Shown in pieces: positions 11,360-20,414 of a stretch of 26,413 nucleotides of DNA (positions are counted from its first letter, which is position 1; every line of letters begins with the position of its first letter). Source of the stretch: Davidsoniella eucalypti (taxonomy: Eukaryota > Ascomycota > Sordariomycetes > Microascales > Ceratocystidaceae). Location of the stretch: positions 1-26,413 of the forward strand of contig RMBW01000218.1 in assembly GCA_004009845.1 (NCBI GenBank), written 5' to 3'. The position numbers and the translations under genes are program-made. Under the pieces are notes generated by a model that worked only from the letters and a program-made list of their open reading frames with translations, did no database searches and had not been told where the DNA came from.

Positions 11360-12268
11360 CTTCACCACTTCGCGGGCCACTTTTCCCCGCCACCACCACT
11401 CCAACTTCAAGACGCATTTACTTACGCAGTTACGATGCCAAACCTTCTCCTCAAGTCTCAAATCATTCTTGTGATCGAAGCAAAGCGAACGACACCGCGA
11501 TTGAGTATTTGAAAGCTCGCAAAGCTATTCGATGTCTCACGAACGACGCTCCAATACAGAATAGCTGGAAGAGCCTTTGATGCCGATAAAACCCACGGCT
11601 TGCCGATTTTGACCCCGAGTGAAGAGGAGTCGATTGTTCAATATATCTTCCAGCTAGATGCAAGAGGGTTTTCCCCCTGGAGGGTTGACGTGAAAGATAT
11701 GAAAGATATGGCCAATCGTTTGCTCGAGATACGCGGCCTTCAACTCATAGGAACCGACCGCTTTGTTGCACGACAACCAGAGTTCCGTACGCGTTTCTCT
11801 CAAGTTTACGACTACCAAAGGGCCTTGCAAGAAGATCCCCATGTGTTGGACGCGTGGTTCCGTTTGGTCACCAACATTCGTGCGAAGTACGCTATCTAGG
11901 ACTGCGATTTCTACAACTTCGACGAGACGGGCTTTGGAGGCCATTTCACAGTCGACTCTCATCAAGGATCGAGTGACCAAGCACCAAGGAAGCTCTCCAA
12001 CACCGATTTTAGCCTCTGTTGACCAATTGGCCAAGTCTACGGTAGCTGTTAACCACCAGCTTACACTTTTGACCAGTGAGGTCAAGGCACTTCGAGAGGC
12101 TAACAAAGCCCTCTCGAAACGCCGTCGGGCCAAAAGAACCCGATTACAGGATTCGGCACCTCTTTTCATCGGATTCCAAGTAGAAGTAATTGATTTGACC
12201 ACTTTTTCGTGGAGTTATGGGGGTTGCAAGTTAGGTAGTCTGGATAAGTGGCCTGCAAAGTGGTGAAG
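11360..12268 (+). mobile_element. Internally deleted pogo/Fot1-type DNA transposon (909 bp)
   Basis: The ends form terminal inverted repeats of about 27 bp with three mismatches; each begins CTTCACCACTTYGCRGGC reading inward from 11360 and, on the other strand, from 12268. A TA dinucleotide lies directly outside both ends (11358-11359 and 12269-12270), the expected target duplication of the Tc1/mariner superfamily. Inside are the N-terminal and C-terminal parts of a pogo-like transposase without the catalytic core. Full-length Fot1-like elements are roughly 1.9 kb, so about half is missing. It is non-autonomous and would need a transposase supplied in trans. Confidence 0.82.
11435..12190 (+). 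pseudogene. Remnant of a pogo/Fot1-like transposase
   Basis: The ATG at 11435 begins a family-like N-terminus that changes frame soon after. A clean segment at 11600-11896 encodes the Tc5/CENP-B-type helix-turn-helix region (LTPSEEESIVQYI, RGFSPWR, then WFRLVTNIRAKYAI). It ends at a TAG (11897-11899) where related proteins have a Gln, consistent with a C-to-T change of CAG. The same frame then reads DCDFYNFDETGF, which contains the first catalytic Asp. At about 11925-11940 it jumps, in another frame, to the C-terminal region (STLIKDRVTKHQ, then SPTPILASVDQLAKS, then a basic ALSKRRRAKRTRLQD). The remaining catalytic acidic residues are gone. No function is expected. Confidence 0.78.
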
Positions 12269-12270
12269 TA

Positions 12271-12980
12271 CATTATAGTTATGTATGTTAGTTGGTTTAT
12301 TTATTTTTTAAAAATTATTAATTGTTATTTAGTTACTAATTAGGTGTCATACAAGTTGAGAAATGCTTGTTTTCTACTTTGAAAAGAATAATTTTGTTCA
12401 TCATTTGATTATATAAAAGTGAACCTAGTACCTATTATACACAACAATCTTAGTCACTATAAATCCATACAGTAGCGTGGTACTATGTTCATGTAGTTGT
12501 AATGGCTTAGCACTAAAACTGGTCCACTTTCTAATGACCCATTTACAGCAATGCCCACGAATATAAATTTAATTGTTTAAAAATAAGACTTAAAATGATA
12601 TCTAGCAACCACCTTAGATAGCTAATTTATGACGTCAACAATGCGCACTGTCAAATGTTAGCTTTAATTTTGTTTCTCGAATGCCGAGTAATTCCATACT
12701 GGGAACAGGTAAAACTAACTTGACTGAACATCACTTCTTGCTGATATTCGTTATTCCGTTACTGAGTTTATCATGAGTTGTGTTTCTTTTCATTATAGAG
12801 TTAGGGTATTTCCATAACAAATAAAATGTCCTCCATTTCCACCTTTGGTAAATTGTTTTTGGTTATTTGAATAAACATAACTACGTGATAACACACTCTA
12901 CGTACAAGTAATGAATCCTTTTCTCTCCACCCTTAACTTCCGGTGTTACATAAAGGAAAGGCAAAAGGAATACGAAGGAA
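12271..12980. other. AT-rich DNA with no recognisable feature
   Basis: I see no open frame of note, no repeat ends and no RNA gene between the pogo-like element and the first copy of the diverged repeat. Confidence 0.5.
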
Positions 12981-13209
12981 AAATATTAAATACTGAAAAG
13001 TGTGCTGTAAGTGTACCGTAATTCACTAAAATCACAACATTTAGCTAAGGACCTTACATTTGTACATACATACATTATCATTTATTACCAAAACATCTCT
13101 AAACCTTCTCTACCCGCCGAAAATTATTTTGTGATAAATCTAGTTCACGTATTCATTAAATAAAAGAGGGATGTAAAACAAGAGCTTATGAAGGTTCCAT
13201 GACAATGCA
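12981..13209 (+). repeat. Diverged dispersed repeat, copy 1
   Basis: This segment shares two blocks with 14108-14300. The first, around 13022-13054, has a CACTAAAATCACAACATTTA core with a near-identical counterpart in copy 2. The second, around 13177-13202, contains AAGAGCTTATGAAGGTTCCA. The middle is too diverged to align by eye. The order and orientation of the blocks agree, so both are probably remnants of one old repeat. Confidence 0.55.
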
Positions 13210-14107
13210 AGTATACACTACAAACAGAAGAATGATCAGTATCAATATTTATGTATGTAGAGGACTAGCACAGTCAAGAAAAGAAAATATATTTCCATTA
13301 AAAGCACCTAGTTACTGATGTTTTTGATATACTCTTACTCTCTTTTCCAGACCATTTGTCTCTGTAATTGGCTTTCAAATACTTAGGTATATGTAATATA
13401 TGTATAATTCTTATTCTTTGACTATGATGTATATTAATAATCTTATCTATTGCTATAAACTGTAGAGTGGTAGAAACAGTAAGTAGGGCAAAGGAGCTTA
13501 ATCGAGCCAATATTAATGTGCCTAGTAGTCGCAGCTAAGAAAAGAAAACCCCGAAAGGGTTAATTCTAAGATCAAGAAATGCAAAGAGAACTAGTTATAA
13601 TAGGCACATACCAATAGACATCTTATAAAGTACCATCTTTGACTTTCTTTTAGTCTCTGTCACTCCATACTTTCTAAAAGCAGGCCCTGACTTTTCTCTA
13701 CATACCTGCATCCTTGATCTTCCTATTACTTGGTGTCAGTTACTCAGATAGCGACTCTTGGCTAAAAAAGGCGCTCTAAGTGTTTACTCTTCCTTAACTA
13801 TGTATATACAGGCCATAATGTGGCAAATTTCAATCTATCTAAACATTAAGATATATTGAGACAGATGGGTGATTTATTAATAGGGGTCTATGAAGGAAAT
13901 GTTATGGAGGTGTTATTATATAGAGTCGAGGTAAGTCACGTGTTGTGCAAGGCTAGTACACCTACAACAATTATGCCCTAACTGCCCCTTTTATGTCCTA
14001 TAAACCCTAACCTTACTTTCGGACTAGGACATAATGTAGACTCTACTGCAGACTGAAATAAATATAAAGAAGTTGCTCATGATTACGAAGGCACCAATCA
14101 TACCAAA
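13210..14107. other. AT-rich spacer between two repeat copies
   Basis: No gene is supported. A perfect 10-bp inverted repeat, TTATGTCCTA at 13991-14000 and TAGGACATAA at 14025-14034, could form a hairpin with a 24-nt loop. Confidence 0.45.
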
Positions 14108-14300
14108 GTATGAAACACTGAAAAATGTAAGGTAAGTCACTAAAGTCACAGCATTTAGCTATGATCCTTTTATGTTCAAAGTAGGCTTTAACCCGTTTCT
14201 CTTGACCTGCAATTACTAAGTCATAAATATTGTTCATTTTTTTAATACATAGAAAAGAGAGACTTGGATCAAGAGCTTATACAAGTTCCATGAGATTAAG
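14108..14300 (+). repeat. Diverged dispersed repeat, copy 2
   Basis: Counterpart of the segment at 12981-13209. It contains CACTAAAGTCACAGCATTTA near 14138-14157 and AAGAGCTTATACAAGTTCCA near 14271-14290. The differences in the first block are A/G changes, which would fit transition-type mutation. Confidence 0.55.
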
Positions 14301-14790
14301 TCACTTGGCTATTCAGTCTTCCTGCCCACATGGACGAATTTTAAATGTACTGTAATTTATATTTTTGCTTTACCACTTCAATGGTAAAACTGTCTTCCTA
14401 GTCCTTAAAAACCTCCTAGATGGCCTGAAATACTTATATAAGTCACTAGTACCATGAAATAGATGACATTTCATTTCAACTCTTGGTAGGTGAATTATTT
14501 TGGGGATGTGATTCTTTTGCTGTAGTTTCTATAACCAGATGTAGCTGCCATTCAAGGTAGTCCCTTAGCATTGCCTTTCGATACACATAGCTGAGAAGAA
14601 CTAGTTAGTTACTGAATTTTGAACGAAGGCATGGGGATATGTATTTACAGAGCCTTTCACCATCATAACCAACTCCGTGATGTAATGAGATATGTGGGGT
14701 AGATGGTTGGCAAATTTATTTGCATAATCTTCACTAGAATGAGGAAACCCTTTAACTGGAAGTAGGTTTTGAGAGCCGGCATAAAAAATA
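14301..14790. other. AT-rich DNA with no recognisable feature
   Basis: No open frame, repeat end or RNA gene could be supported in this stretch. Confidence 0.5.
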
Positions 14791-14800
14791 CATCGTGACC

Positions 14801-14866
14801 TTTTTTTTTTTAAATTTTTTTTTTTAATTCATTTATCTTATGGAGCTATAGAGCTATGAAGATTGG
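14801..14866 (-). mobile_element. Ultra-short A-tailed retroposon-like insertion, copy C
   Basis: The 38-bp body (14826-14863) represents the consensus of the three copies. The tail on the minus strand is 25 nt of A interrupted by TTT (14801-14825), the longest of the three. The target duplication is CATCGTGACC at 14791-14800 and CATCGTGTCC at 14867-14876, 10 bp with one mismatch. Three extra bases (14864-14866) lie between the 5' end of the body and the duplication, as untemplated bases often do in target-primed reverse transcription. Confidence 0.72.
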
Positions 14867-14876
14867 CATCGTGTCC

Positions 14877-15937
14877 TAGATAGGTATAACTTACTGTATA
14901 CGTACATTATATGGAGTGACCCTTTTTTAAAAAAAAAAGTTGTAGCTATATTTGTACCTTGTTATACAATACAATACAAAACACAAAATAAAGTCTAAAT
15001 ATAAAAATAAATAATTTCAGCTCAATATAGGAGGCCTGTTTCACACATGAACACAGATGCTCGTTTAGGGCTGTCAAAACGAGGAAAACGATACAATAGG
15101 ATGTCAGATAATACGAAAATTCACGGCACTCCACAAACCATAGCCATAGCCTTGTAAACAGGTGTTTCATACTATTTTTTCTCTCTGTTGTAAAAACTAT
15201 GCCCTAGCCAAGAAGAAAATAAAGGCTACAGCAAAACCGTTAAAATAGAGAAGAGTAACGGCAAATAAAGTTCTTGTTAGAGAACAGACCGTTGCTTGAT
15301 CGCCATTAGATAATGTAGTACACGTATAGGTCTGATATACATAACCAAGCTACTATGGCTCAATGCGGACTAGGGTCAACTCTAGCCTCGAAATACGAGA
15401 AATGGTATGTCGGCTTACCGTCCCCAGATCCAAACTCTTGAGTTTGGGAGCTTATGACAAGGAGTGATGATGATAATAGCTACCTTATCCCCTAAAACCC
15501 GTATTTTAATTCTGGATCATTGTGTAGATCAGAAGAGCCTGTGAAGATAATCCGGTCGAAAAGCCCGCCTCTTAATGATCATGTGGTGCCATGTAGTGGT
15601 CAAAGCTTTCACAGCTATGAGATTAATTTTTTTTTATCGTGCTATCAGCTGTAGTCACTATGAAGCATGTACTTTTCGTCATGGTACTTGCTTCTAGGCA
15701 CTGGACTGGACTGCCCACCAGGGGTAGTTCCCAGGCCGGGCCTGATACAAAGTTGGTGCAGGATTTGCATACCCTAAAACTCGCCTTACACTTACATACA
15801 CCCCTTTTGACAGCAATATGTAGCTTGGTTCGATAATGATGGCATCAGTGTTTGGTGGGAGAGCAACTACATTTCTCATCTCTAAGGGTAAGGGGAGCTG
15901 TACCGAACTGCAATAGGTAAACATCATCCAAGATATT
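14877..15937. other. Intergenic DNA upstream of the AA1-like gene
   Basis: No gene is supported; the open frames at 14946-15170 (-) and 15639-15836 (+) have no recognisable motif. A near-continuous palindrome, CCAAACTC and GAGTTTGG separated by two bases, lies at 15430-15447. The last few hundred bases are probably the promoter region of the downstream gene. Confidence 0.45.
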
Positions 15938-15946
15938 TATATAAAA
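15938..15946 (+). promoter_or_regulatory. Probable TATA box of the AA1-like gene
   Basis: TATATAAAA lies 217 bp upstream of the ATG at 16163. It is followed by a strongly C/T-rich leader (about 15960-16160), which is typical of highly expressed fungal genes. The leader contains a short tandem repeat of GCATCTTACATT near 16027-16051. Confidence 0.55.
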
Positions 15947-16162
15947 GGTTGTCTGCTATCCTCTAGTTTTGTTTTCTTTTCTTCTCTTCCCTTTCCTCCT
16001 CACCCCATCATCACTTCATTCGCTCTGCATCTTACATTGCATCTTACATTGCCTTCATCTTTACCAACTCAACTTATTCAATCTTTCATTTGAAGCACAT
16101 CTTTGCATTCTAACTACCAACATTTCATCTATCATCCACTTACTACCTTTCCAATATTCAAA

Positions 16163-16763
16163 ATGGTTTCCACTGTCTTCACTGCTGTCATTGCCGCTGC
16201 CGGCGTTATGGCCGTTGCTCTTCCTCAGACTGAGAAGCTCGGCTGTCTTGAGTCTTCCAACAACTTCCTGAGCTGGGACATCACTGACTTCGACTTCCAC
16301 TGGACCAACACCTTCAGCACCCCCGCTCACTCCGTCCCCCAGGGCTATGTTAGCTTCAATGCAACCAACGCTGCCATCGATGGTGCTGTTGAGTGCAAGG
16401 CCTTCAGCACCACTTACCCCAACTTCTTCGTTGCTGGCCAGTACTATGACTGCGTCGGTACCACCGTCCAGTCCACGAAGTTCGAGTACGTTGCCGAGTC
16501 GGGTCTGTTTACCATCAACCAGGCGTGGCAGTGCGGCAGTAACGCGTAAGTCTATTCTCTTTATAATCTGATATATCTGTTTGATCAACTTGCTAACTAT
16601 ATACCACAGTTTCAACAAGACCGGTCACCTCGCCCCTAACCTCCAGTGCACTGACACTGGTGTCGTCACCAACCCTTCATGGGAGGCCAACACCAACCAG
16701 GTCTACTCTACCCAGGAACACACCTGCGAGAAGGGCAGCTTTGCTGTTTCCCCTGATGCTTAG
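16163..16763 (+). CDS. Small secreted cysteine-rich protein, AA1-like (AltA1-like) domain
   Basis: Two exons, 16163-16545 and 16610-16763, with a 64-bp GT-AG intron that has a CTAAC branch site near 16593. They encode 178 residues. The N-terminus (residues 1-19, rich in Val and Ala, ending AVA before LPQ) is a clear signal peptide, so the product should be secreted. The mature part has six cysteines (28, 78, 97, 124, 141, 167) and two N-glycosylation sequons (Asn66, Asn130). The pattern WDITDFDFHW, then YVSFNAT, a central EC, YYDC and QAWQC recalls the AA1-like beta-barrel family, whose known members include fungal allergens and effector-like proteins. The family call is from memory of its pattern. 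Molecular function is unknown. It stands alone beside transposon-rich DNA. Confidence 0.8.
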
Positions 16764-16846
16764 ATATCTGGGTAATTTTGATGACTTTTCTTACAACCCC
16801 CATACAAGCGCTCGCAGAGCCAATGGTATTGTATTATGACTTGCTT
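16764..16846. other. 3' flank of the AA1-like gene
   Basis: This 83-bp stretch holds the likely 3' untranslated region. Its last five bases, TGCTT (16842-16846), are the left target duplication of the adjacent solo LTR, so the insertion sits within about 80 bp of the stop codon. Confidence 0.5.
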
Positions 16847-17025
16847 TGAGAGGATCTAAGGAGGGACGAGGCCAACAATCTTAGAAAGGGTGATTAGATT
16901 GTGGCCGATGGAGAGAAGGACTATTATCTGTTGGAATAACGGCGGGAAGACGTCCCTATTTATAACCGTTTTGCATAGGCTTAGATCAAGCTTAGCCAAA
17001 CCAACCAGGGCCTTAGACCCTTACA
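16847..17025 (-). mobile_element. Solo LTR, same family as the outer gypsy element
   Basis: A 179-bp sequence beginning TGAGAGG and ending TTACA on the plus strand is flanked by the 5-bp direct repeat TGCTT (16842-16846 and 17026-17030). It aligns along its length with the outer element LTR at 17177-17355, which is also 179 bp, sharing for example ATCTGTTGGAATA, CCCTATTTATAACCGTTT and GGGCCTTAG. It is clearly diverged from it. No internal region is attached, so it probably arose by recombination between the LTRs of a former full element. Orientation is minus, the same as the outer element. Confidence 0.85.
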
Positions 17026-17030
17026 TGCTT

Positions 17031-17176
17031 TCTTGCCTCTCCTACTGGTTTGCGATATTTATATTGCATAGGAGTTATATTTTCCATGTCCTAGATGCTT
17101 GGATAACCCAACAGCTAGCTGTTGTTTCCTTGTGGGCTAGCTTCCTACTTCATCTTCTGGATTCATTTGATCATGG
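17031..17176. other. Short spacer between solo LTR and outer element
   Basis: 146 bp without a recognisable feature. The last five bases (CATGG, 17172-17176) should be one half of the outer element target duplication; the other half lies beyond the window. Confidence 0.5.
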
Positions 17177-17355
17177 TGACACGAACTAGGAAGAGGCAAT
17201 GGCAAGCAATCTAGAGTAAAGACTTCGATTGATACCGATGAAGGAGAAAGACTAATATCTGTTGGAATACGGCGGGAATAGGTCCCTATTTATAACCGTT
17301 TATCTGGCTAAGTATCTTACTTAGCCAAATACCAACTGGGCCTTAGCCCCTGACA
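17177..17355 (-). repeat. 3' LTR of the outer chromovirus
   Basis: 179 bp, TGTCAG to GTGTCA in element orientation, so the ends are short inverted repeats of TGTCA. It contains a TATA-like TTATAAATA (17287-17295). Ten bases upstream of this, in element orientation, is a perfect inverted repeat with 9-bp arms GGCTAAGTA and TACTTAGCC (17306-17326). The boundary is supported by the adjoining purine tract and by the equal length of the related solo LTR. Confidence 0.85.
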
Positions 17356-17359
17356 TTAG

Positions 17360-17373
17360 CCCCCCCCCCTCTC
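17360..17373 (-). promoter_or_regulatory. Polypurine tract of the outer chromovirus
   Basis: GAGA followed by ten G on the minus strand, four bases before the 3' LTR. This is the expected position and composition of the primer for plus-strand DNA synthesis. Confidence 0.75.
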
Positions 17374-17401
17374 GGATGCTAACTATAATCTAAAACTAAT
17401 A

Positions 17402-19902
17402 CTAAAATACATTCTGCGCTAATAATGGGGATGGTGGGTGGGTAAAAAATGAGGCCCCCCCCGTAGGGGTGCATGAGATGGGCCCCCCTGTATTGGGTAG
17501 GAAGTCAGCTGATGCTGCTCCAATTAGCGCGCGGTCTAAGAATATGCGCCATGCGAGGGTGTCTTCGATATGTTTCACTGGTTCCCAAGTAGGGTCTTGG
17601 TAGCCGGACCACTTAACCAGTGCTTGTTCATGCCCACGGTATTTCCGTTGGCGGACAATTTCTTCCACGCGGAATTCTCCTTCGGCTATAGCGTCGTCTC
17701 CGTATGCTTCCTCTCTTGAGACAGCCTCAGGTTCGTCGTCTTGGATAACCTGTGAGGGTAAGGGGTTAGTCCCTGCGTGTCGTACCTTGCTGATGTGGAA
17801 GACTGGGTGGACTAGGCCTGGAATGTTAAGTCGGACTGCGTGGGTGCCTATCAGGCCTGTAACCGTGTAGCGGCGAGCTAGCCAATCTAGCTTCTTAGAG
17901 GGTCTTTCGGAAGCGATGTTCTCGCATTTCAGGAGGACTATGTCTCCTATCTGAAACTGGGAGGCTGGCTGGCGGCGGCGGTTAGCTGCTGTCTCCTGAT
18001 AATCCTGTGCTGACGCCATGGCAACCTGTGCGAAACTGGTGGCGTCGCGGATTTTGTCTAGGAAGGCCTGGGCGTCGTGTACCGGGGACTGCGTAGAGGA
18101 TGGTTCGCTAGTGGGAGATGGCTCGATGATGTCCATGTTGTAACCGTGTGTCGCGAAGAAGGGGGAGATGGCAGTGCTAGAGACGGTGCGGTTGTTTAGG
18201 GCGATCTGTGCTTGTGGAAGGAGATCCGCCCAGTTGTCCTGGGCGAAGGAACAGAAGATCCTGAGGAAGGTTTCAATCTCCTGGTTGCTTCGCTCCTGGG
18301 CACCGTCGGTTTGAGGGTGAAAGGCCGTAGAGAGGCGACGTTTGATGTTGAGACGGCGGCATGCTTCTCCCCAGAATAGTGATGTGAACTGGGGGCCGCG
18401 GTCTGACACGATGGCTGAGGGAAAACCGTGGTGTGCGAATACGTGGGTGAATAGAGCGTCAGCTGTTGCTTTCGCGGAGGTGTCTGACATGGGGATAAGG
18501 ATCTGCGACTTGGAGAGTCTGTCGGTGACGCCGAGGATGAATGTGCAGTGCTTGGAAGGTGGTAAGGGGCCAATGAAGTCCATGGCTAGCTCGGTCCAGT
18601 GGCGGTCTGGAACAGGAAGAGGTTTCAAGAGTCCGCGCTTCTGTTCCCGCCAATACTTGCTTTTACCGCATGTAGTGCAGTTGGCTACGAATTGGCGTAC
18701 ATCGTTGGTGAGTCCTGGCCAGGAGTACTCCCGTGAAACTAGGTCCCGTGTGATTTCGCGGCCAGGGTGTCCAGACAAGTGTGAGTCGTGGATAGTCTGG
18801 ATTAGCTTGGTGCGGAGGGGTTCAAAGCGAGGGATCCATAGTCTGTTACGCCAGCGTAGGAGGCCTCGGTCGTCGATGGAACATTCGCTGATTTGCCATT
18901 GGAGGCCCCATGCTGAGGGGAATGATCTGGCGCCATCGAGGACAAGGGATCGTGCAAGCCACCATCTATTATTGGTCTGCAGGGCTTGTGTCCATAGTGA
19001 GGTGAGGTCGGCGTCCCCGAAGGGTGAGGGGAGAGTGGACTGTGTGGCTATTTCGTCTGAGGGAATGTCGACGTCCGGGATGTTGGACCAAAGGGCGTTG
19101 ACAACTACTAGGTTGTCTCCTGCTGTTGCGGGGGCGAGGAGTTGGTGTACTCTACTCATGAGCCTGTCGTCATTGGCATCCTTGGGCATGTCCTGGTCCC
19201 TGCGCGATAGTGCGTCGGGGATCACTTGGTCTGTTCCAGGACGGTGTTTAAGCTCAAAGGAAAAGTCCGACAGTTCGTATCCCCAGCGGCGCTGCCTTTC
19301 TGCTAAGGACCTTTTGGTCCTGAAGAACTCCAGGTTGCGATGGTCGGTGAAGACCGTGAAGTGTATACCTAGCAGGAAGTGTCTCCACTGACGAATGGAC
19401 CAGTAGATAGCCAGCATTTCCTTGTCATGGATGGGATAGTTGGATTCTGCTGGCGTGAGTTTCCTAGATAGGAAGGCAATGGGGTGGTGATGTCCGTCAG
19501 GGCCGCGCTGGGTGAGTTCAGCGCCTAGAGCATAGCCTGAGGAGTCGGCGGAGAGGATTGTTTCCCTGTCAGGGTCGTAGGGGGCTAGTAGAGGAGGAGA
19601 GATGAAGGCATCCTTGATGCTGTGGAAGGCCTGGTCGCAGGCAGGGGACCAAACAAAGGGGGTGTCCTTTTTAGTTAGGTTGGTTAATGGCGCAAGGGTG
19701 TCGGATATGCGCGGGACGAAGTCCCTATAGAAGTTTATGAAGCCAATAAAGCGGCGGAGTTCGGTTAGAGTGTAGGGGCGCTCCCAATTACGAATGGCTT
19801 CAGTCTTTTCGGGGTCTGCCCTTATGCCGATACCAGGGCCGACTAGGAAGCCTAGGAACTTGATCTCCTTGGCTGCGAACTCGCACTTCTTGATGTCGAG
19901 TT
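17402..19902 (-). CDS. Outer chromovirus Pol, C-terminal part (RT end, RNase H, integrase, chromodomain)
   Basis: About 830 codons are open up to the insertion point. Order from the insertion: end of reverse transcriptase (KKCEFAAKEIKFLGF), RNase H with acidic residues in SADSSG (about 19546), DKEM (19420) and FTDHRN (19345), then integrase. The integrase has an HHCC zinc module (HDSHLSGHPG, then CTTC) and a DD35E triad at about 18580, 18403 and 18295, all present with the correct 35-residue spacing. A GPY/F-like region (LARRYTVTGLIG) follows. A chromodomain lies near 17530-17670 (VEEIVRQRKYRG, then ALVKWSGYQDPTWEP). Chromodomains in this family direct integration to modified chromatin. A short unrelated-looking tail precedes the stop. 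The open frame continues by chance into the inner LTR (to 20092); those 64 codons are not part of this protein. Confidence 0.9.
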
Positions 19903-20093
19903 TGAAAGGATCTAGGACCCAATCTTGTTGGCTGTGGTATCTACCACAGCCGTTACTTTTGTCTATATAAGGAGGCCGTCTCCCCTCCTTATTCTTGTCT
20001 AGTTCTTCTCTTCCCTCTCTATCTTCTTTAACCTCGTCAAATACTATATCTCTTCTACTTCTGCAAGCCTCGTTCTCGTCGTAGATCGTCACA
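19903..20093 (+). repeat. 5' LTR of the nested chromovirus
   Basis: 191 bp. It contains a perfect inverted repeat with 10-bp arms GGCTGTGGTA and TACCACAGCC separated by TC (19930-19951). Twelve bases later comes TATATAA (19964-19970), then a C/T-rich stretch. The 12-mer TATCTTCTTTAA at 20020-20031 is complementary to the sequence just inside the element. Confidence 0.93.
19964..19970 (+). promoter_or_regulatory. LTR TATA box
   Basis: TATATAA within the 5' LTR; the same sequence recurs in the 3' LTR at 25779-25785. It should drive transcription of the element, with U3 ending somewhere downstream. The C/T-rich sequence that follows is typical of fungal transcription start regions. Confidence 0.7.
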
Positions 20094-20095
20094 CT

Positions 20096-20107
20096 TTAAA
20101 GAAGATA
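20096..20107 (+). promoter_or_regulatory. Candidate self-primed primer-binding site
   Basis: TTAAAGAAGATA begins two bases after the 5' LTR and is the exact reverse complement of TATCTTCTTTAA inside the LTR (20020-20031). In Tf1/sushi elements the 5' end of the mRNA folds back and primes minus-strand synthesis in place of a tRNA. The position and 12-nt perfect match fit that scheme. For it to work, the mRNA would have to begin at or near 20020, which is 50 bp after the TATA box; this is not shown by the sequence. I did not recognise a tRNA 3' end complementary to this site. Confidence 0.6.
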
Positions 20108-20414
20108 CCTGATTCTCTTATTGTTGACTGTTCAACACGATTCGTCTTGTCCTCTCTCTTTGCTTTCACTTTGTCAGATTCAGACAACTCCTTGTTATAA
20201 CTCTCTTCGCACCCAAGACCATACTACAAAGTTTGGAATAAACTCTTTCTCTTAAGCCAGTTGACTTCTCGTTACTGCAGAACTTGTTTCTTGCGTCGTA
20301 GCGAGTTTTTCACGGTAAAGTTTGAGCGTTTTGGAAAAGCTTTACTGTTTGCTCTCGCTTGTGAGGAGTCTTTCACATTTAGTTGTGTAAACTCACATTT
20401 TGTCTGCCCCCACC

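Noticed and set aside
11654..12202. A 182-codon minus-strand open frame
   Set aside because: Antisense shadow of the transposase remnant.
18342..19391. A 349-codon plus-strand open frame inside the outer pol
   Set aside because: It is the antisense shadow of the RNase H and integrase coding region; it has no domain of its own.
17402..20092. A single 896-codon minus-strand gene
   Set aside because: The first 64 codons translate the inner element LTR in antisense; the real outer pol begins at the junction 19902 and continues upstream at 25911. The frame match is accidental.
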